A stretch of 53,712 nucleotides of DNA. It comes from Candidatus Omnitrophica bacterium UBA6233. GTDB taxonomy: Bacteria; Omnitrophota; Gorgyraeia; Gygaellales; Profunditerraquicolaceae. The translations under genes and the position numbers were made by a program. The notes below the pieces were generated by a model, which was given only the letters and a program-made list of their open reading frames with translations, was not told the DNA's origin and searched no databases. Position 1 is the first letter of the stretch; each line of letters starts with the position of its first letter. Location of the stretch: assembly GCA_002440965.1 (NCBI GenBank), contig DJWJ01000030.1, positions 1 to 53,712 of the forward strand, written 5' to 3'. Positions 1 through 7,566 of this stretch are shown here, in pieces.

Positions 1-1236
1 GTTGACTTCAACGCTGACCTGGTAGTGGAAGGCAATGTGGGCATAGGCACGGTGAATCCGGGAGCGAAGCTGGAGATAACTGATTCCGCGGTAGATTCTA
101 TCGTGGGATTGAAGATATCAAATGATGCTAGATCTTTTGCCTGGGAGTTACAGGGGAATATCGGTGATCGACTAATGCTTATGGATAAAACTTCAGGTAC
201 CAATCCCATTGAAGTAGAAGCTGGCACACCTAATGATACGCTTAGATTAAAGAGCACAGGGCAGGTTCACATGATGGCAGGCAACGTGGGGATTGGGACG
301 GGGAGTCCGGAGGCAAAATTGCATGTTAGTGGTAGTGGTGCATTAACTCAGGATCTTCTTTTAGTGAAAGGTGGTGGCGGTAGCGGTAATTATAAATCTT
401 TAAGCGTGAAGTCCAATAGTGGAGATGATCTATTCTACGTGAATGCCCTTTCTTATAATGTAATAATGGGGAGTAGTGGAGCAGGCAACGTAGGTATTGG
501 GACGACCACCCCACGAGGTAGATTGGAGCTTAATTACGGAATTGATTTGCCCACTCCTCTTGCTTCTGCTGTATCAGGAGGATTAATAATCGGAGATGGG
601 AGCAACGTTGGTGCTCAAATTGGCATTATGAGAGCTAGTAGTAACAACTACAATACTTTTATCCAAGCCAGGCATCAACTCGGTATTTCGTTACCATATA
701 ATCTTCTTTTACAGCCGCTTGGCGGAAGAGTTGCTATCGGAACGACGGACCCAGGGAATGGATATCTGGAGGTTCACGGTCTTAGCGTTCTTGAAATACT
801 CAATCATACTGGCGGTTCTACATCCAACTATTATACCATTTATATGGCAGCTGGGACAAACATCGGCAGCGTCTCTAGTGATGCCGGATGGACCAGGATC
901 AACTTTAACACTACCTCTGACTACCGCCTTAAGGAGAACATTGCTCCTACCAGCCGCGGCCTAAAGGAGCTTATGTCTATTCCGGTGGATGATTTTAACT
1001 TCATCTCTGATCCGGGTAAAAAGAAGATTCAGGGCTTCATTGCTCAGGAGCTTTACAAAGCTTACCCCGAAGCTGTTACCGTTGGCGGCAATAATCCTAA
1101 GACCGAGCCCTGGATGGTTGATTACGCCCGCCTGACCCCGCTACTAGTCAAGTCAGTGCAGGAGCTCAAAGGGGAGAATGATAGTATGAAGTTAGAACTC
1201 TGTCGCAAAGACCAGGGTTATTCCTGGTGTAAATAA
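1..1236 (+). CDS. Surface/tail-fibre-like protein with C-terminal S74 chaperone domain (5' partial)
   Basis: The reading frame is open from base 1, so the true start lies upstream and only the C-terminal 411 codons are present. The visible part carries several copies of a short repeat of the type GNVGIGT-x-P-x-x-x-L, common in long phage-tail-like or adhesin proteins. The last ~110 residues match the peptidase S74 intramolecular chaperone: a Ser and a Lys in SDYRLKENI (Ser codon 916-918, Lys codon 931-933) would form the self-cleavage dyad, followed by IQGFIAQEL and a heptad-like tail. In known family members this domain trimerises the fibre and then cuts itself off. Secretion and host function cannot be judged because the N-terminus is missing. 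The stop codon lies at the edge of a strong hairpin (1235-1293). Confidence 0.8.
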   Translation, partial: VDFNADLVVEGNVGIGTVNPGAKLEITDSAVDSIVGLKISNDARSFAWELQGNIGDRLMLMDKTSGTNPIEVEAGTPNDTLRLKSTGQVHMMAGNVGIGTGSPEAKLHVSGSGALTQDLLLVKGGGGSGNYKSLSVKSNSGDDLFYVNALSYNVIMGSSGAGNVGIGTTTPRGRLELNYGIDLPTPLASAVSGGLIIGDGSNVGAQIGIMRASSNNYNTFIQARHQLGISLPYNLLLQPLGGRVAIGTTDPGNGYLEVHGLSVLEILNHTGGSTSNYYTIYMAAGTNIGSVSSDAGWTRINFNTTSDYRLKENIAPTSRGLKELMSIPVDDFNFISDPGKKKIQGFIAQELYKAYPEAVTVGGNNPKTEPWMVDYARLTPLLVKSVQELKGENDSMKLELCRKDQGYSWCK

Positions 1237-1293
1237 AGGGGACGGTTCTATTTTTCTAGCTTCAAACTCAAGAAAAATAGAACCGTCCCCTTT
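1235..1293. repeat. REP-like perfect inverted repeat, possible bidirectional terminator
   Basis: Two 23-bp perfectly complementary arms (1235-1257 and 1271-1293) containing the core GGGGACGGTTCTATTTTT are separated by a 13-base loop. The last two bases of the upstream stop codon TAA (1234-1236) lie in the left arm, and the right arm runs into a T-rich tract, so it could act as a terminator. The core resembles palindromes I associate with REP-linked IS200-type (RAYT) transposases in environmental genomes; no such transposase lies in the window. Confidence 0.75.
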
Positions 1294-1303
1294 TATTTAT
1301 TAA

Positions 1304-1332
1304 TTGAAAATTGCCGGGTTACGGTATATGAT
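1304..1332 (+). promoter_or_regulatory. sigma70-type promoter of the lycopene-cyclase-domain pair
   Basis: TTGAAA (1304-1309), a 17-base spacer and TATGAT (1327-1332). The ATG of the next gene is at 1341, so transcription would start within about two bases of it, giving a leaderless mRNA. No Shine-Dalgarno sequence precedes the ATG. Confidence 0.6.
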
Positions 1333-1340
1333 AAATAATC

Positions 1341-1649
1341 ATGTCAAAATACATAATCCTATTGATATTATCAGGAGCAATCCCGCTATTCTTAAGTTTC
1401 TGGCCTTCCTTAAAATTCTACCGTAACCTTCGGCCGCTTATCCTTAGTATTAGTTTGATAGTCGTTATTTTCGGCGCTTGGGATTGTTTCGCGGTTTGGC
1501 GCAGGCATTGGTCTTTTGACCCGCAGGGAGTTTGGCCTTTTAGGTTTATCAACTTGCCTATCGAAGAATGGCTTTTTTTCGTTATAATTCCCTTTTGTTG
1601 TATTTTTACCTGGGAAGCGCTCAAATTCATCCGAGGCAGGCTTCGATGA
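1341..1649 (+). CDS. Lycopene cyclase domain protein, first half (CrtYc/CrtYe-like)
   Basis: 102 residues with three hydrophobic segments and the motif LPIEEWLFF near residues 74-82, which matches the PxE(E/D)xxF signature of the CarR/lycopene cyclase domain superfamily. In Actinobacteria such small proteins work as heterodimers (CrtYc/CrtYd, or CrtYe/CrtYf in C50 pathways) to cyclise lycopene ends. The stop overlaps the start of the second half (ATGA at 1646-1649), as expected for a co-translated heterodimer. No phytoene synthase or desaturase is present in the window, so the substrate is inferred only. It has its own close-in promoter and no Shine-Dalgarno site. Confidence 0.72.
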   Translation: MSKYIILLILSGAIPLFLSFWPSLKFYRNLRPLILSISLIVVIFGAWDCFAVWRRHWSFDPQGVWPFRFINLPIEEWLFFVIIPFCCIFTWEALKFIRGRLR

Positions 1650-1942
1650 AAGAATATACTCTTCTATCTGTATTTTCGGCCGCGCTTGTTTTAATAGCAG
1701 GCGTTTTTTTAAAAACGAATCTCTTAAAACGTAAATTATTCTGGTTTTTTCTTTTAGTGATAATCTTCTTTAAATTCATAGTCAATGGTTATCTTACCGG
1801 AAAAAATATTGTAATCTATAATCCGGAATTCTTTATGGGCTTAAGAATAGGGAGTATTCCTGTGGAGGATTTTATTTTTGGTTTCAGTATGGTTTCTTTG
1901 ACTATAATTTTCTGGGAGTATTTTAAAAGGCAAAAAACATGA
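1646..1942 (+). CDS. Lycopene cyclase domain protein, second half (CrtYd/CrtYf-like)
   Basis: 98 residues, three hydrophobic segments, with the motif IPVEDFIFGF near residues 70-79, the second-half counterpart of the signature in the preceding gene. I place the start at the ATG overlapping the upstream stop (ATGA, 1646-1649) instead of the longer frame beginning at 1568, because that extension lies inside the first gene and is basic and low in similarity to a membrane protein start. A GAGGCAGG stretch just upstream can serve as ribosome binding site. The pair is likely an integral-membrane heterodimer. The stop again overlaps the next gene by ATGA. Confidence 0.7.
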   Translation: MKEYTLLSVFSAALVLIAGVFLKTNLLKRKLFWFFLLVIIFFKFIVNGYLTGKNIVIYNPEFFMGLRIGSIPVEDFIFGFSMVSLTIIFWEYFKRQKT

Positions 1943-2823
1943 AGAAGACCCTTTGTCTAATTTTGTTTTTTTGTTTAATTTTTTTTGGTAAATGTCTGGC
2001 TTTGGACTGGAAGAAGCTGCATGAAAAGGCTGACGAGCAGCCTCTTACGCAATCTTTGATGGCTGTTCAGCAGGCGACAGCGTCTATAGAGGATAATTAT
2101 GTTTTGGGCCTGGTTTATCTTAACCAGCATCGGGATAAAGAGGCGGGGGACGTATTTAGAAAGATACAGGAGAATGATCCTGCTATATTTGAAGCAAAAT
2201 GGGGAATAGCTGAAGTTTTACGGCGTCAGCATAAAATAACCGAAGCCCAAAATATGCTGGTTGAAGTTTTAAAAGGACATCCTGAATTTTATCCGGCAGT
2301 TATCAGCCTGGCTTACGCCAAATATATTCAGCTGGATTTTCAGGAAAGCGCGCGCCTGGCTTTGAAAGTCATAGAGGCAGGCAGGGAGAAGGCAGATTTA
2401 AGTAACTATACCCGCGCTTTTTGCATTTATGCCGGAGCCAAGGGTATGATTGCCCATTACGGCGGGCCGATTTCGAAACTGATTAATGGCACGGCGGCCA
2501 AGCCTAATTTGGATAAAGCCGAAGAATTGCAGCCGAATTCCCCGGGAGTTTTGTTTGGTTTGGGGAGTTTTTATTTACTTGCGCCTAAATTAGTCGGCGG
2601 AGACAAAGTTAAATCAGAGGAATACATTAGGAAAGCTATAAAGATTGACCCGAATTTTGCCGATGCGTATGTGCGCCTGGCCCAGATTTATAAGATTAAA
2701 GGCGATACCGCCAGGTTTAATAAGTATTTGAATAAAGCTCTGGAGATAGACTCCGGGAATGAACTTGCCCTTGATGCTAAAAGCGGAGCTTGTAAGTATA
2801 TTTGTATTGGTGGGAAAGAATAA
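1939..2823 (+). CDS. Secreted TPR-repeat protein
   Basis: 294 residues. Residues 1-22 form a typical signal peptide (MKK, long hydrophobic stretch, ending near CLALDW), so the protein is exported to the periplasm or envelope. The remainder shows tetratricopeptide-like helices, for example AGDVFRKIQENDPAIFEAKW and the C-terminal YIRKAIKIDPNFADAYVRLA. TPR proteins are scaffolds; no catalytic motif is visible. It overlaps the cyclase half upstream by four bases and appears to be the last gene of that small operon, ending three bases before the convergent prenyl synthase. Its exact partner is unknown. Confidence 0.7.
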   Translation: MKKTLCLILFFCLIFFGKCLALDWKKLHEKADEQPLTQSLMAVQQATASIEDNYVLGLVYLNQHRDKEAGDVFRKIQENDPAIFEAKWGIAEVLRRQHKITEAQNMLVEVLKGHPEFYPAVISLAYAKYIQLDFQESARLALKVIEAGREKADLSNYTRAFCIYAGAKGMIAHYGGPISKLINGTAAKPNLDKAEELQPNSPGVLFGLGSFYLLAPKLVGGDKVKSEEYIRKAIKIDPNFADAYVRLAQIYKIKGDTARFNKYLNKALEIDSGNELALDAKSGACKYICIGGKE

Positions 2824-2825
2824 TT

Positions 2826-3866
2826 TCAGACGGAAAGAATTTTCTGGGTGAAGCCAAGCAATGCATCATAACTATCTTTGCGCATTTTCAATGATTTTAT
2901 CGAGTTTTCAGCTTTCCTAACCAGCCTTTTTATTTCTTTTTTCGCAAACTCAAGGCTTGCGGATTCCAGGATAATCTTGCGTATTTCCAGCAATTCTTTT
3001 TTACCCGTATTCTTGCCGGAAAAAACCTTTCGGATAATTTTTTTATCATTTCTAGCGCTATGGTTATAAGCATACCAGATGAGTAATGTCCTTTTGGCTT
3101 CGGCGATATCGGTCAGGTTGGATTTGCCGATCTCAGTATCTTCGGAGAATATGCCGATAATATCGTCTTTAATCTGGAACGCCCTTCCCAGGCGCATCCC
3201 GTAGTCAAAAAGCATTTTGATATTTTTTTCACCGGTTCCGGCCAGCAAGGCGCCCATAGTCAATGGAGAGGCAAAGGTGTAGTTTGCGGTTTTGTAATCA
3301 TAAATCTTATAGATATCGTTCTTGGTAATTTTTTCGATTGGTTTTGCCCCTAAAAGAAGCTCGATAAATTCTCCGCTTCCGGTATATAAGGCTGCCGAGA
3401 TAAGTTTTCTTAAGGCTTCTTCTTTGCGTCCGGGTTCTTCTTTTACTGCCAAAAACGCATCCAGCGCCATCGCGTACATTACGTCGCCTACGATGATGGC
3501 GAGGTCTTGTCCGTTGAATTTGATATTTTTTCCGTTTCTAAAACATTTCTCTAGCAATGTGTGCATTGAGGGTTTGCCGCGGCGCATATCGGATTTATCG
3601 ATGATATCGTCGTGAACAAGCATGAAATCATGAAGAAGTTCCAAGGAGAGGGCGCTGCGGTATAATCCGGGAGCTTCTTTTTCGGCGAAACCCAGGTAGC
3701 CAATGCAAAAAAGTATGGGCCGGATTCTTTTTCCATCGCGGGATATAAATTCTTTAATCCGGTCAAAAAGCAAAGGGGAAAGTTTGCTTAGGGAATAGGT
3801 TTTATCGATATTGCGGGTATAAAGCGTTAGCTCGCGCTCAATCCGTTTTCTTATTTTCAAAAACAT
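2826..3866 (-). CDS. Polyprenyl diphosphate synthase (GGPP/longer chain type)
   Basis: 346 residues, the usual size of trans-isoprenyl diphosphate synthases. The first aspartate-rich motif is clear in HDDIIDKSDMRRGKPS (about residues 94-109); the second is QIKDDIIGIF, where the last position is Gly in place of Asp, as in several GGPP-type enzymes; GKSNLTDIAEAKRT follows as the usual flexible-loop region. The enzyme condenses isopentenyl diphosphate with allylic diphosphates; chain length cannot be read reliably here. It is transcribed divergently from the UbiA-family gene (42-bp gap) and convergently with the TPR gene, and could supply the prenyl chain for quinones or carotenoids. Confidence 0.88.
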   Translation of the reverse strand: MFLKIRKRIERELTLYTRNIDKTYSLSKLSPLLFDRIKEFISRDGKRIRPILFCIGYLGFAEKEAPGLYRSALSLELLHDFMLVHDDIIDKSDMRRGKPSMHTLLEKCFRNGKNIKFNGQDLAIIVGDVMYAMALDAFLAVKEEPGRKEEALRKLISAALYTGSGEFIELLLGAKPIEKITKNDIYKIYDYKTANYTFASPLTMGALLAGTGEKNIKMLFDYGMRLGRAFQIKDDIIGIFSEDTEIGKSNLTDIAEAKRTLLIWYAYNHSARNDKKIIRKVFSGKNTGKKELLEIRKIILESASLEFAKKEIKRLVRKAENSIKSLKMRKDSYDALLGFTQKILSV

Positions 3867-3872
3867 AAAATT

Positions 3873-3905
3873 ATGTTAGCATATGCCTAAAGCCAAAGCA
3901 ATCAA
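3873..3905 (-). promoter_or_regulatory. Candidate promoter of the polyprenyl synthase gene
   Basis: On the minus strand an extended -10 (TGCTAACAT) lies six bases before the start codon (3866), with a weak TTGCTT 17 bases further upstream. This would give a leaderless transcript. The -35 match is poor, so the call is tentative. Confidence 0.35.
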
Positions 3906-3908
3906 ATA

Positions 3909-4799
3909 ATGATTAAAAACCTATTCCGTGCTTTAAGGTTACCTTTTATTGCCGCGAGCATTTTGCCGTTTATTTTTGGCTCATTGATTGTAAGAAAAAA
4001 CTTTAATCCAGCCGGTTTTATCTGGGGATTGCTTGCCGTCATTTTTACGCATTTAAGCGCCAACCTTATTAATGATTATTCCGATTCCCGCAGCGGCGCC
4101 GATTGGTCGGATAAAAATTCTTACGGTTTTTTTGGCGGCTCCAAGCTGATTCAGGAAGGTGTTTTTTCCGAGAGGTTCTATTTTGCGGCTGCCGTTTGCT
4201 GCGCGGGATTAGCTTCTGTTTGCGTAATTCTTCTGGCGTTAAACTTGAAAACCTGCTTTGTTCTTTGGATGTATCTTTTAATCATTATTTCAAGCTGGCA
4301 ATATACAGCCAGGCCTTTGGCGTTTTCATATAATTACCTCGGAGAGCTGTTTTTGTTCATTTCCCTGGGGCCGGCGCTTGTAATGGGAGGATATTTTATC
4401 CAGACAGGAATATTCCCGGATCTAAAGAGCTTAGTTTTATCGCTGCCTTTCGGGTTTTTTATCGCCAGCGTTCTTTTTGCTAACGAGGTTCCGGATTTTT
4501 CGGGGGATAAAAAAGCGGGGAAAAATAACCTGGTAAGCCTCTGTAGAGTGGAAAGGGCATATTTGGGTTACTATACGCTTATTTTTCTGGGCCTTTTGTC
4601 GATTTTTACTGCTTTAGGCCTGGGTTATTTGGGCGTTGTTTCTATCTCTTCCCTCCTGATTATTTTTCCGGCGATAAAAGCCGGCAGGATTTTAAAAATG
4701 AATTACTCCGACAAGTTTAAGTTAATGCCTTCATCTAGAGTAGCCATCAATATTCAAATACTGGCCGGAATTATTTTAATTTTGAGCTTATGGATATGA
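3909..4799 (+). CDS. UbiA-family prenyltransferase (MenA-like)
   Basis: 296 residues with about eight hydrophobic segments. The first Asp-rich motif is NDYSDSRSGAD (about residues 57-67) and the second is PDFSGDKKAGKNNLV, the two Mg-diphosphate binding loops of UbiA enzymes. The shapes are closest to MenA-like 1,4-dihydroxy-2-naphthoate prenyltransferases, but lycopene elongases (CrtEb type) belong to the same superfamily, and a pair of lycopene-cyclase-domain genes lies 2 kb away. The gene overlaps the downstream NDH-2-like flavoprotein, which argues for a quinone role. Substrate undecided. Confidence 0.8.
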   Translation: MIKNLFRALRLPFIAASILPFIFGSLIVRKNFNPAGFIWGLLAVIFTHLSANLINDYSDSRSGADWSDKNSYGFFGGSKLIQEGVFSERFYFAAAVCCAGLASVCVILLALNLKTCFVLWMYLLIIISSWQYTARPLAFSYNYLGELFLFISLGPALVMGGYFIQTGIFPDLKSLVLSLPFGFFIASVLFANEVPDFSGDKKAGKNNLVSLCRVERAYLGYYTLIFLGLLSIFTALGLGYLGVVSISSLLIIFPAIKAGRILKMNYSDKFKLMPSSRVAINIQILAGIILILSLWI

Positions 4800-5917
4800 A
4801 GAAAATAATTATTATTGGCGGTGGCTTTGCCGGATTATCTGCGCTTTCGGTTTTCTGCCGGTGTAAAAGCCGGGATTTCGAAATAACTTTAATAAACGAA
4901 AAGGATAAAGCAAGTTTTCTGCCTATGCTTCCGGATTGCCTCGGCCGAGGCGTTGCTCCGGAGTATCTGCTTTTTGATTTAGCCGGTTTAAGCGCCAAAA
5001 AACATTTTAATTTTATTATGGATAAGGTTAGCGGCATAAATTTAGAGAAAAAAGAGGTTATAGCTTCAAAGGTGAACCTGAATTATGATTTTTTGATTAT
5101 TGCCAGCGGCTCCGAAACTAACTTTTACGGAAACAGCCAGTTGCGGGATTGCTCTTTTAAGCTTGATAATGCCCAAGATGCCGGTTTAATGCGCGGGGCC
5201 TTGGATAATTATGATTGCTTTTTAATTTTCGGGGCAGGGTATACCGGAATAGAGGTAGCTACTAATCTAAGGATATATTTAGAGAAGAGAAAAATAGATA
5301 AACGGATAGTTATCATTGAGCGCTCCGCCGCGATGCTTGGGCCCCTTGCGCAATGGATGAAGGATTATGTTTCTGATAACCTTAAAAGGCTCAATATCGA
5401 AGTTCTGTTAAATTCCAGCCTGGATAAGGTTGAGGGTAGTAAAATCAGATTGACCGGAGGGGCAACCTTTGATAATTCTATGTTGATCTGGACTGCCGGC
5501 GTAAAAACAAGCGATTTTATACAGAACTTAAACGTTGAAAAGAACCCGCAAGGCAGAATCAAGGTTGACGAGTATCTTAGGGTGAATAATACTTGTTTTG
5601 CGGCAGGAGATGCCGCGTATTTTTCCCGTAATAATATTTTCCTAAGAATGGCAGTGCAGTTTGCCATCGCTCAAGGAAATTGCTGCGCCAAAAACATCAT
5701 AAGAAGCGCGCAAGGAAAGAGGTTTATCAAATTCAAGCCTGTGGATTTAGGCTTGATTATTCCTATGGCCAATAACCGGGCGGCAGGAAGAATCTTGGGG
5801 GTCAATATGAAAGGATTCTTGCCGGTATTTTTTCATTATCTTATGTGTATTTACCGTTCTTATAGCTTAAGGAACAAGCTTGGAATTATAAAAGATTTGA
5901 CAGGAATCAATGCCTAG
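4790..5917 (+). CDS. NAD(P)/FAD-dependent oxidoreductase, NDH-2-like
   Basis: 375 residues. The N-terminal FAD-binding motif IIIIGGGFAGLSAL, a second Rossmann motif FLIFGAGYTGIEVATNL near residues 144-160 and the C-terminal CFAAGDAAYF (FAD-ribityl contact) define a two-dinucleotide-binding flavoprotein of the type II NADH:quinone oxidoreductase family. There is no clear membrane anchor, as in NDH-2 enzymes that bind the membrane by an amphipathic C-terminus. The ATG at 4796 forms an ATGA overlap with the prenyltransferase stop and is an equally good start. The context next to a UbiA enzyme fits quinone reduction. Electron acceptor inferred. Confidence 0.78.
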   Translation: MDMKKIIIIGGGFAGLSALSVFCRCKSRDFEITLINEKDKASFLPMLPDCLGRGVAPEYLLFDLAGLSAKKHFNFIMDKVSGINLEKKEVIASKVNLNYDFLIIASGSETNFYGNSQLRDCSFKLDNAQDAGLMRGALDNYDCFLIFGAGYTGIEVATNLRIYLEKRKIDKRIVIIERSAAMLGPLAQWMKDYVSDNLKRLNIEVLLNSSLDKVEGSKIRLTGGATFDNSMLIWTAGVKTSDFIQNLNVEKNPQGRIKVDEYLRVNNTCFAAGDAAYFSRNNIFLRMAVQFAIAQGNCCAKNIIRSAQGKRFIKFKPVDLGLIIPMANNRAAGRILGVNMKGFLPVFFHYLMCIYRSYSLRNKLGIIKDLTGINA

Positions 5918-6755
5918 CGCTTTCAGAAAAAATAACTTTATTGAGCGTTCGATAAGAGAGGTAGCCTTGTTTTTTAAATATTCTATCTTTTCCGAGGAGA
6001 AGGCTCAAGAACGCGGGTTTCTGCAATCGCTTGATCCAAGAGTCAAGTTAGTTACTTTCGCCATGCTTTGTATTTCCGTGCTTTTTGCAAGAAATATCGT
6101 TTTGCTGATTATTTTATATGCCTTTTCGCTTCTGTTGGCCTGTATTTCCAGAATTAATTTAGGGTTTTTCCTAAAAAGAACCTGGATTTTTATTCCTTTA
6201 TTTTCCCTGTTTATAGCGCTCCCGGCGTTATTCAGTTTTATCACTCCCGGAGAAAGTCTTTGCGCTTTCAGGATTTTTGGTTTAGAGTTTGTTATTACTA
6301 AACCCGGTTTATCCGGCTCGGTTTTATTTGTTTCCCGGGTGGCTGCTTCAGTATCTTTTGTGATTTTATTAAGCCTGACCACCCGGAATTCAGCGTTACT
6401 CAGAGTTTTACGCATTTTTAAGGTTCCGCAGATTTTTGTTATGGTTTTTGGCATGTCCTACCGGTATATCTATCTGTTTATGGAGATAGTGGAGAACACT
6501 TACCTTGGCATAAAAAGCCGCACCGGCGGATTAATCCGGCGCAAGAAAGGGCAATCGATAGTCGCCTGGAATATCGCCACTCTCTGGCAGAGGTCATTTA
6601 AATTAAATGAAGATGTTTATGGCGCTATGTTGTCCAGAGGTTATAATGGCGAGCCGGTTTTGCTGGATGAGTTTAAAACTTCACTGAAAGACTGGATTTG
6701 GTTTTGTTTGGTAGCGATAATATTTGCCGGAGTGATAAAATTCAGAAATGGATGA
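5910..6755 (+). CDS. cbiQ: ECF-type transporter transmembrane (T) component, CbiQ/EcfT family
   Basis: 281 residues with five or six membrane segments, opening with the family-typical LDPRVKLVTFAML. The two coupling-helix features are present: MSYRYIYLFME followed by RTGG, and the C-terminal AMLSRGYNG containing the Ser-Arg-Gly signature that contacts the ATPases. It overlaps the upstream flavoprotein by 8 bases and the ATPase gene by 8 bases, so these form one operon. Substrate capture requires an S component (for example CbiM/NikM or another), which is not encoded nearby, so the cargo is open. Confidence 0.85.
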   Translation: MPSAFRKNNFIERSIREVALFFKYSIFSEEKAQERGFLQSLDPRVKLVTFAMLCISVLFARNIVLLIILYAFSLLLACISRINLGFFLKRTWIFIPLFSLFIALPALFSFITPGESLCAFRIFGLEFVITKPGLSGSVLFVSRVAASVSFVILLSLTTRNSALLRVLRIFKVPQIFVMVFGMSYRYIYLFMEIVENTYLGIKSRTGGLIRRKKGQSIVAWNIATLWQRSFKLNEDVYGAMLSRGYNGEPVLLDEFKTSLKDWIWFCLVAIIFAGVIKFRNG

Positions 6756-7560
6756 ATCGATTTTTAAACTGGTAAACGTGCACTTTTCGTATCTTAACAG
6801 ATTTTCCGCTTTATGCGGGATAGATATGGAAGTTAAAAAAGGGGAGAAGATAGCAATTCTCGGCGCCAATGGTTCGGGGAAATCCACGCTCTTGCAATTG
6901 CTGGACGCGCTTATCTTTCCGAATAAAGGAGATATTTTCGCGTCCGGCCGGCAATTGCTCGAAACCGATTTTAATGACCCGGAATTTTGCCGGAAATTCA
7001 GGAGCAGGGTGGGTTTGGTTTTCCAGAATCCGGATATCCAGCTGTTTTGTCCGACGGTAAAAGAGGATATTTATTTTGGGCCGTTGCAGCTGGGTATTGA
7101 AAAAAACGAGGCCGAAAAACGGATAGATAAAATTGTCGGGGATTTAGGAATAGGCGGTTTGCTGGATCGCGCCCCGCATCAGTTAAGTGTGGGAGAAAAA
7201 CGCAAAGTCGCAATCGCTACCGTTTTAGTCATTGAGCCGGAAATTATCCTTTTAGATGAACCGACAGCCGGGCTTGACCCCCAAACTTCCAGGCATATAA
7301 TAGATATTATCATTGAGGCTAACGAGCGCGGCAAGACTATTGTTACCGCAACCCACGATTTGCATATTGTGGAGGAGATAGCGGACAGGGCATATATTTT
7401 AAACCGGGAAAAACAAGTAGCTAAATTCGGCCCGGCGCAGGAACTGTTATCTGACACGGAACTTCTGCGGGAGCATAATCTTACGCATATGCATAAGCAC
7501 AGGCATAACGGCCAAGCGCATATTCATCCGCATCAACATTTGGACCATCATCAGCATTAA
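6748..7560 (+). CDS. cbiO: ECF-type/cobalt-nickel transporter ATPase with His-rich tail
   Basis: 270 residues. ABC motifs: Walker A GANGSGKST (about residues 38-46), Q-loop FQNPDIQLF, a signature in the form LSVGEKRKVAIA (Val replaces the usual Gly after Ser), Walker B IILLDEPTAGLDP, and the switch His in TATHDL. The final ~28 residues are extremely His-rich (HMHKHRHNGQAHIHPHQH and beyond), typical of nickel or cobalt importer ATPases and probably metal-binding. It pairs with the T component directly upstream. The His tail favours a Ni/Co substrate, whereas the missing CbiM/CbiN leaves this unproven. Confidence 0.85.
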   Translation: MDESIFKLVNVHFSYLNRFSALCGIDMEVKKGEKIAILGANGSGKSTLLQLLDALIFPNKGDIFASGRQLLETDFNDPEFCRKFRSRVGLVFQNPDIQLFCPTVKEDIYFGPLQLGIEKNEAEKRIDKIVGDLGIGGLLDRAPHQLSVGEKRKVAIATVLVIEPEIILLDEPTAGLDPQTSRHIIDIIIEANERGKTIVTATHDLHIVEEIADRAYILNREKQVAKFGPAQELLSDTELLREHNLTHMHKHRHNGQAHIHPHQHLDHHQH

Positions 7561-7566
7561 GAAAAT

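Noticed and set aside
1646..1942. The two lycopene-cyclase-domain genes might be one gene broken by a frameshift.
   Set aside because: Separate, overlapping half-size genes are the normal CrtYc/CrtYd arrangement, and both halves carry their own signature with an ATGA junction.
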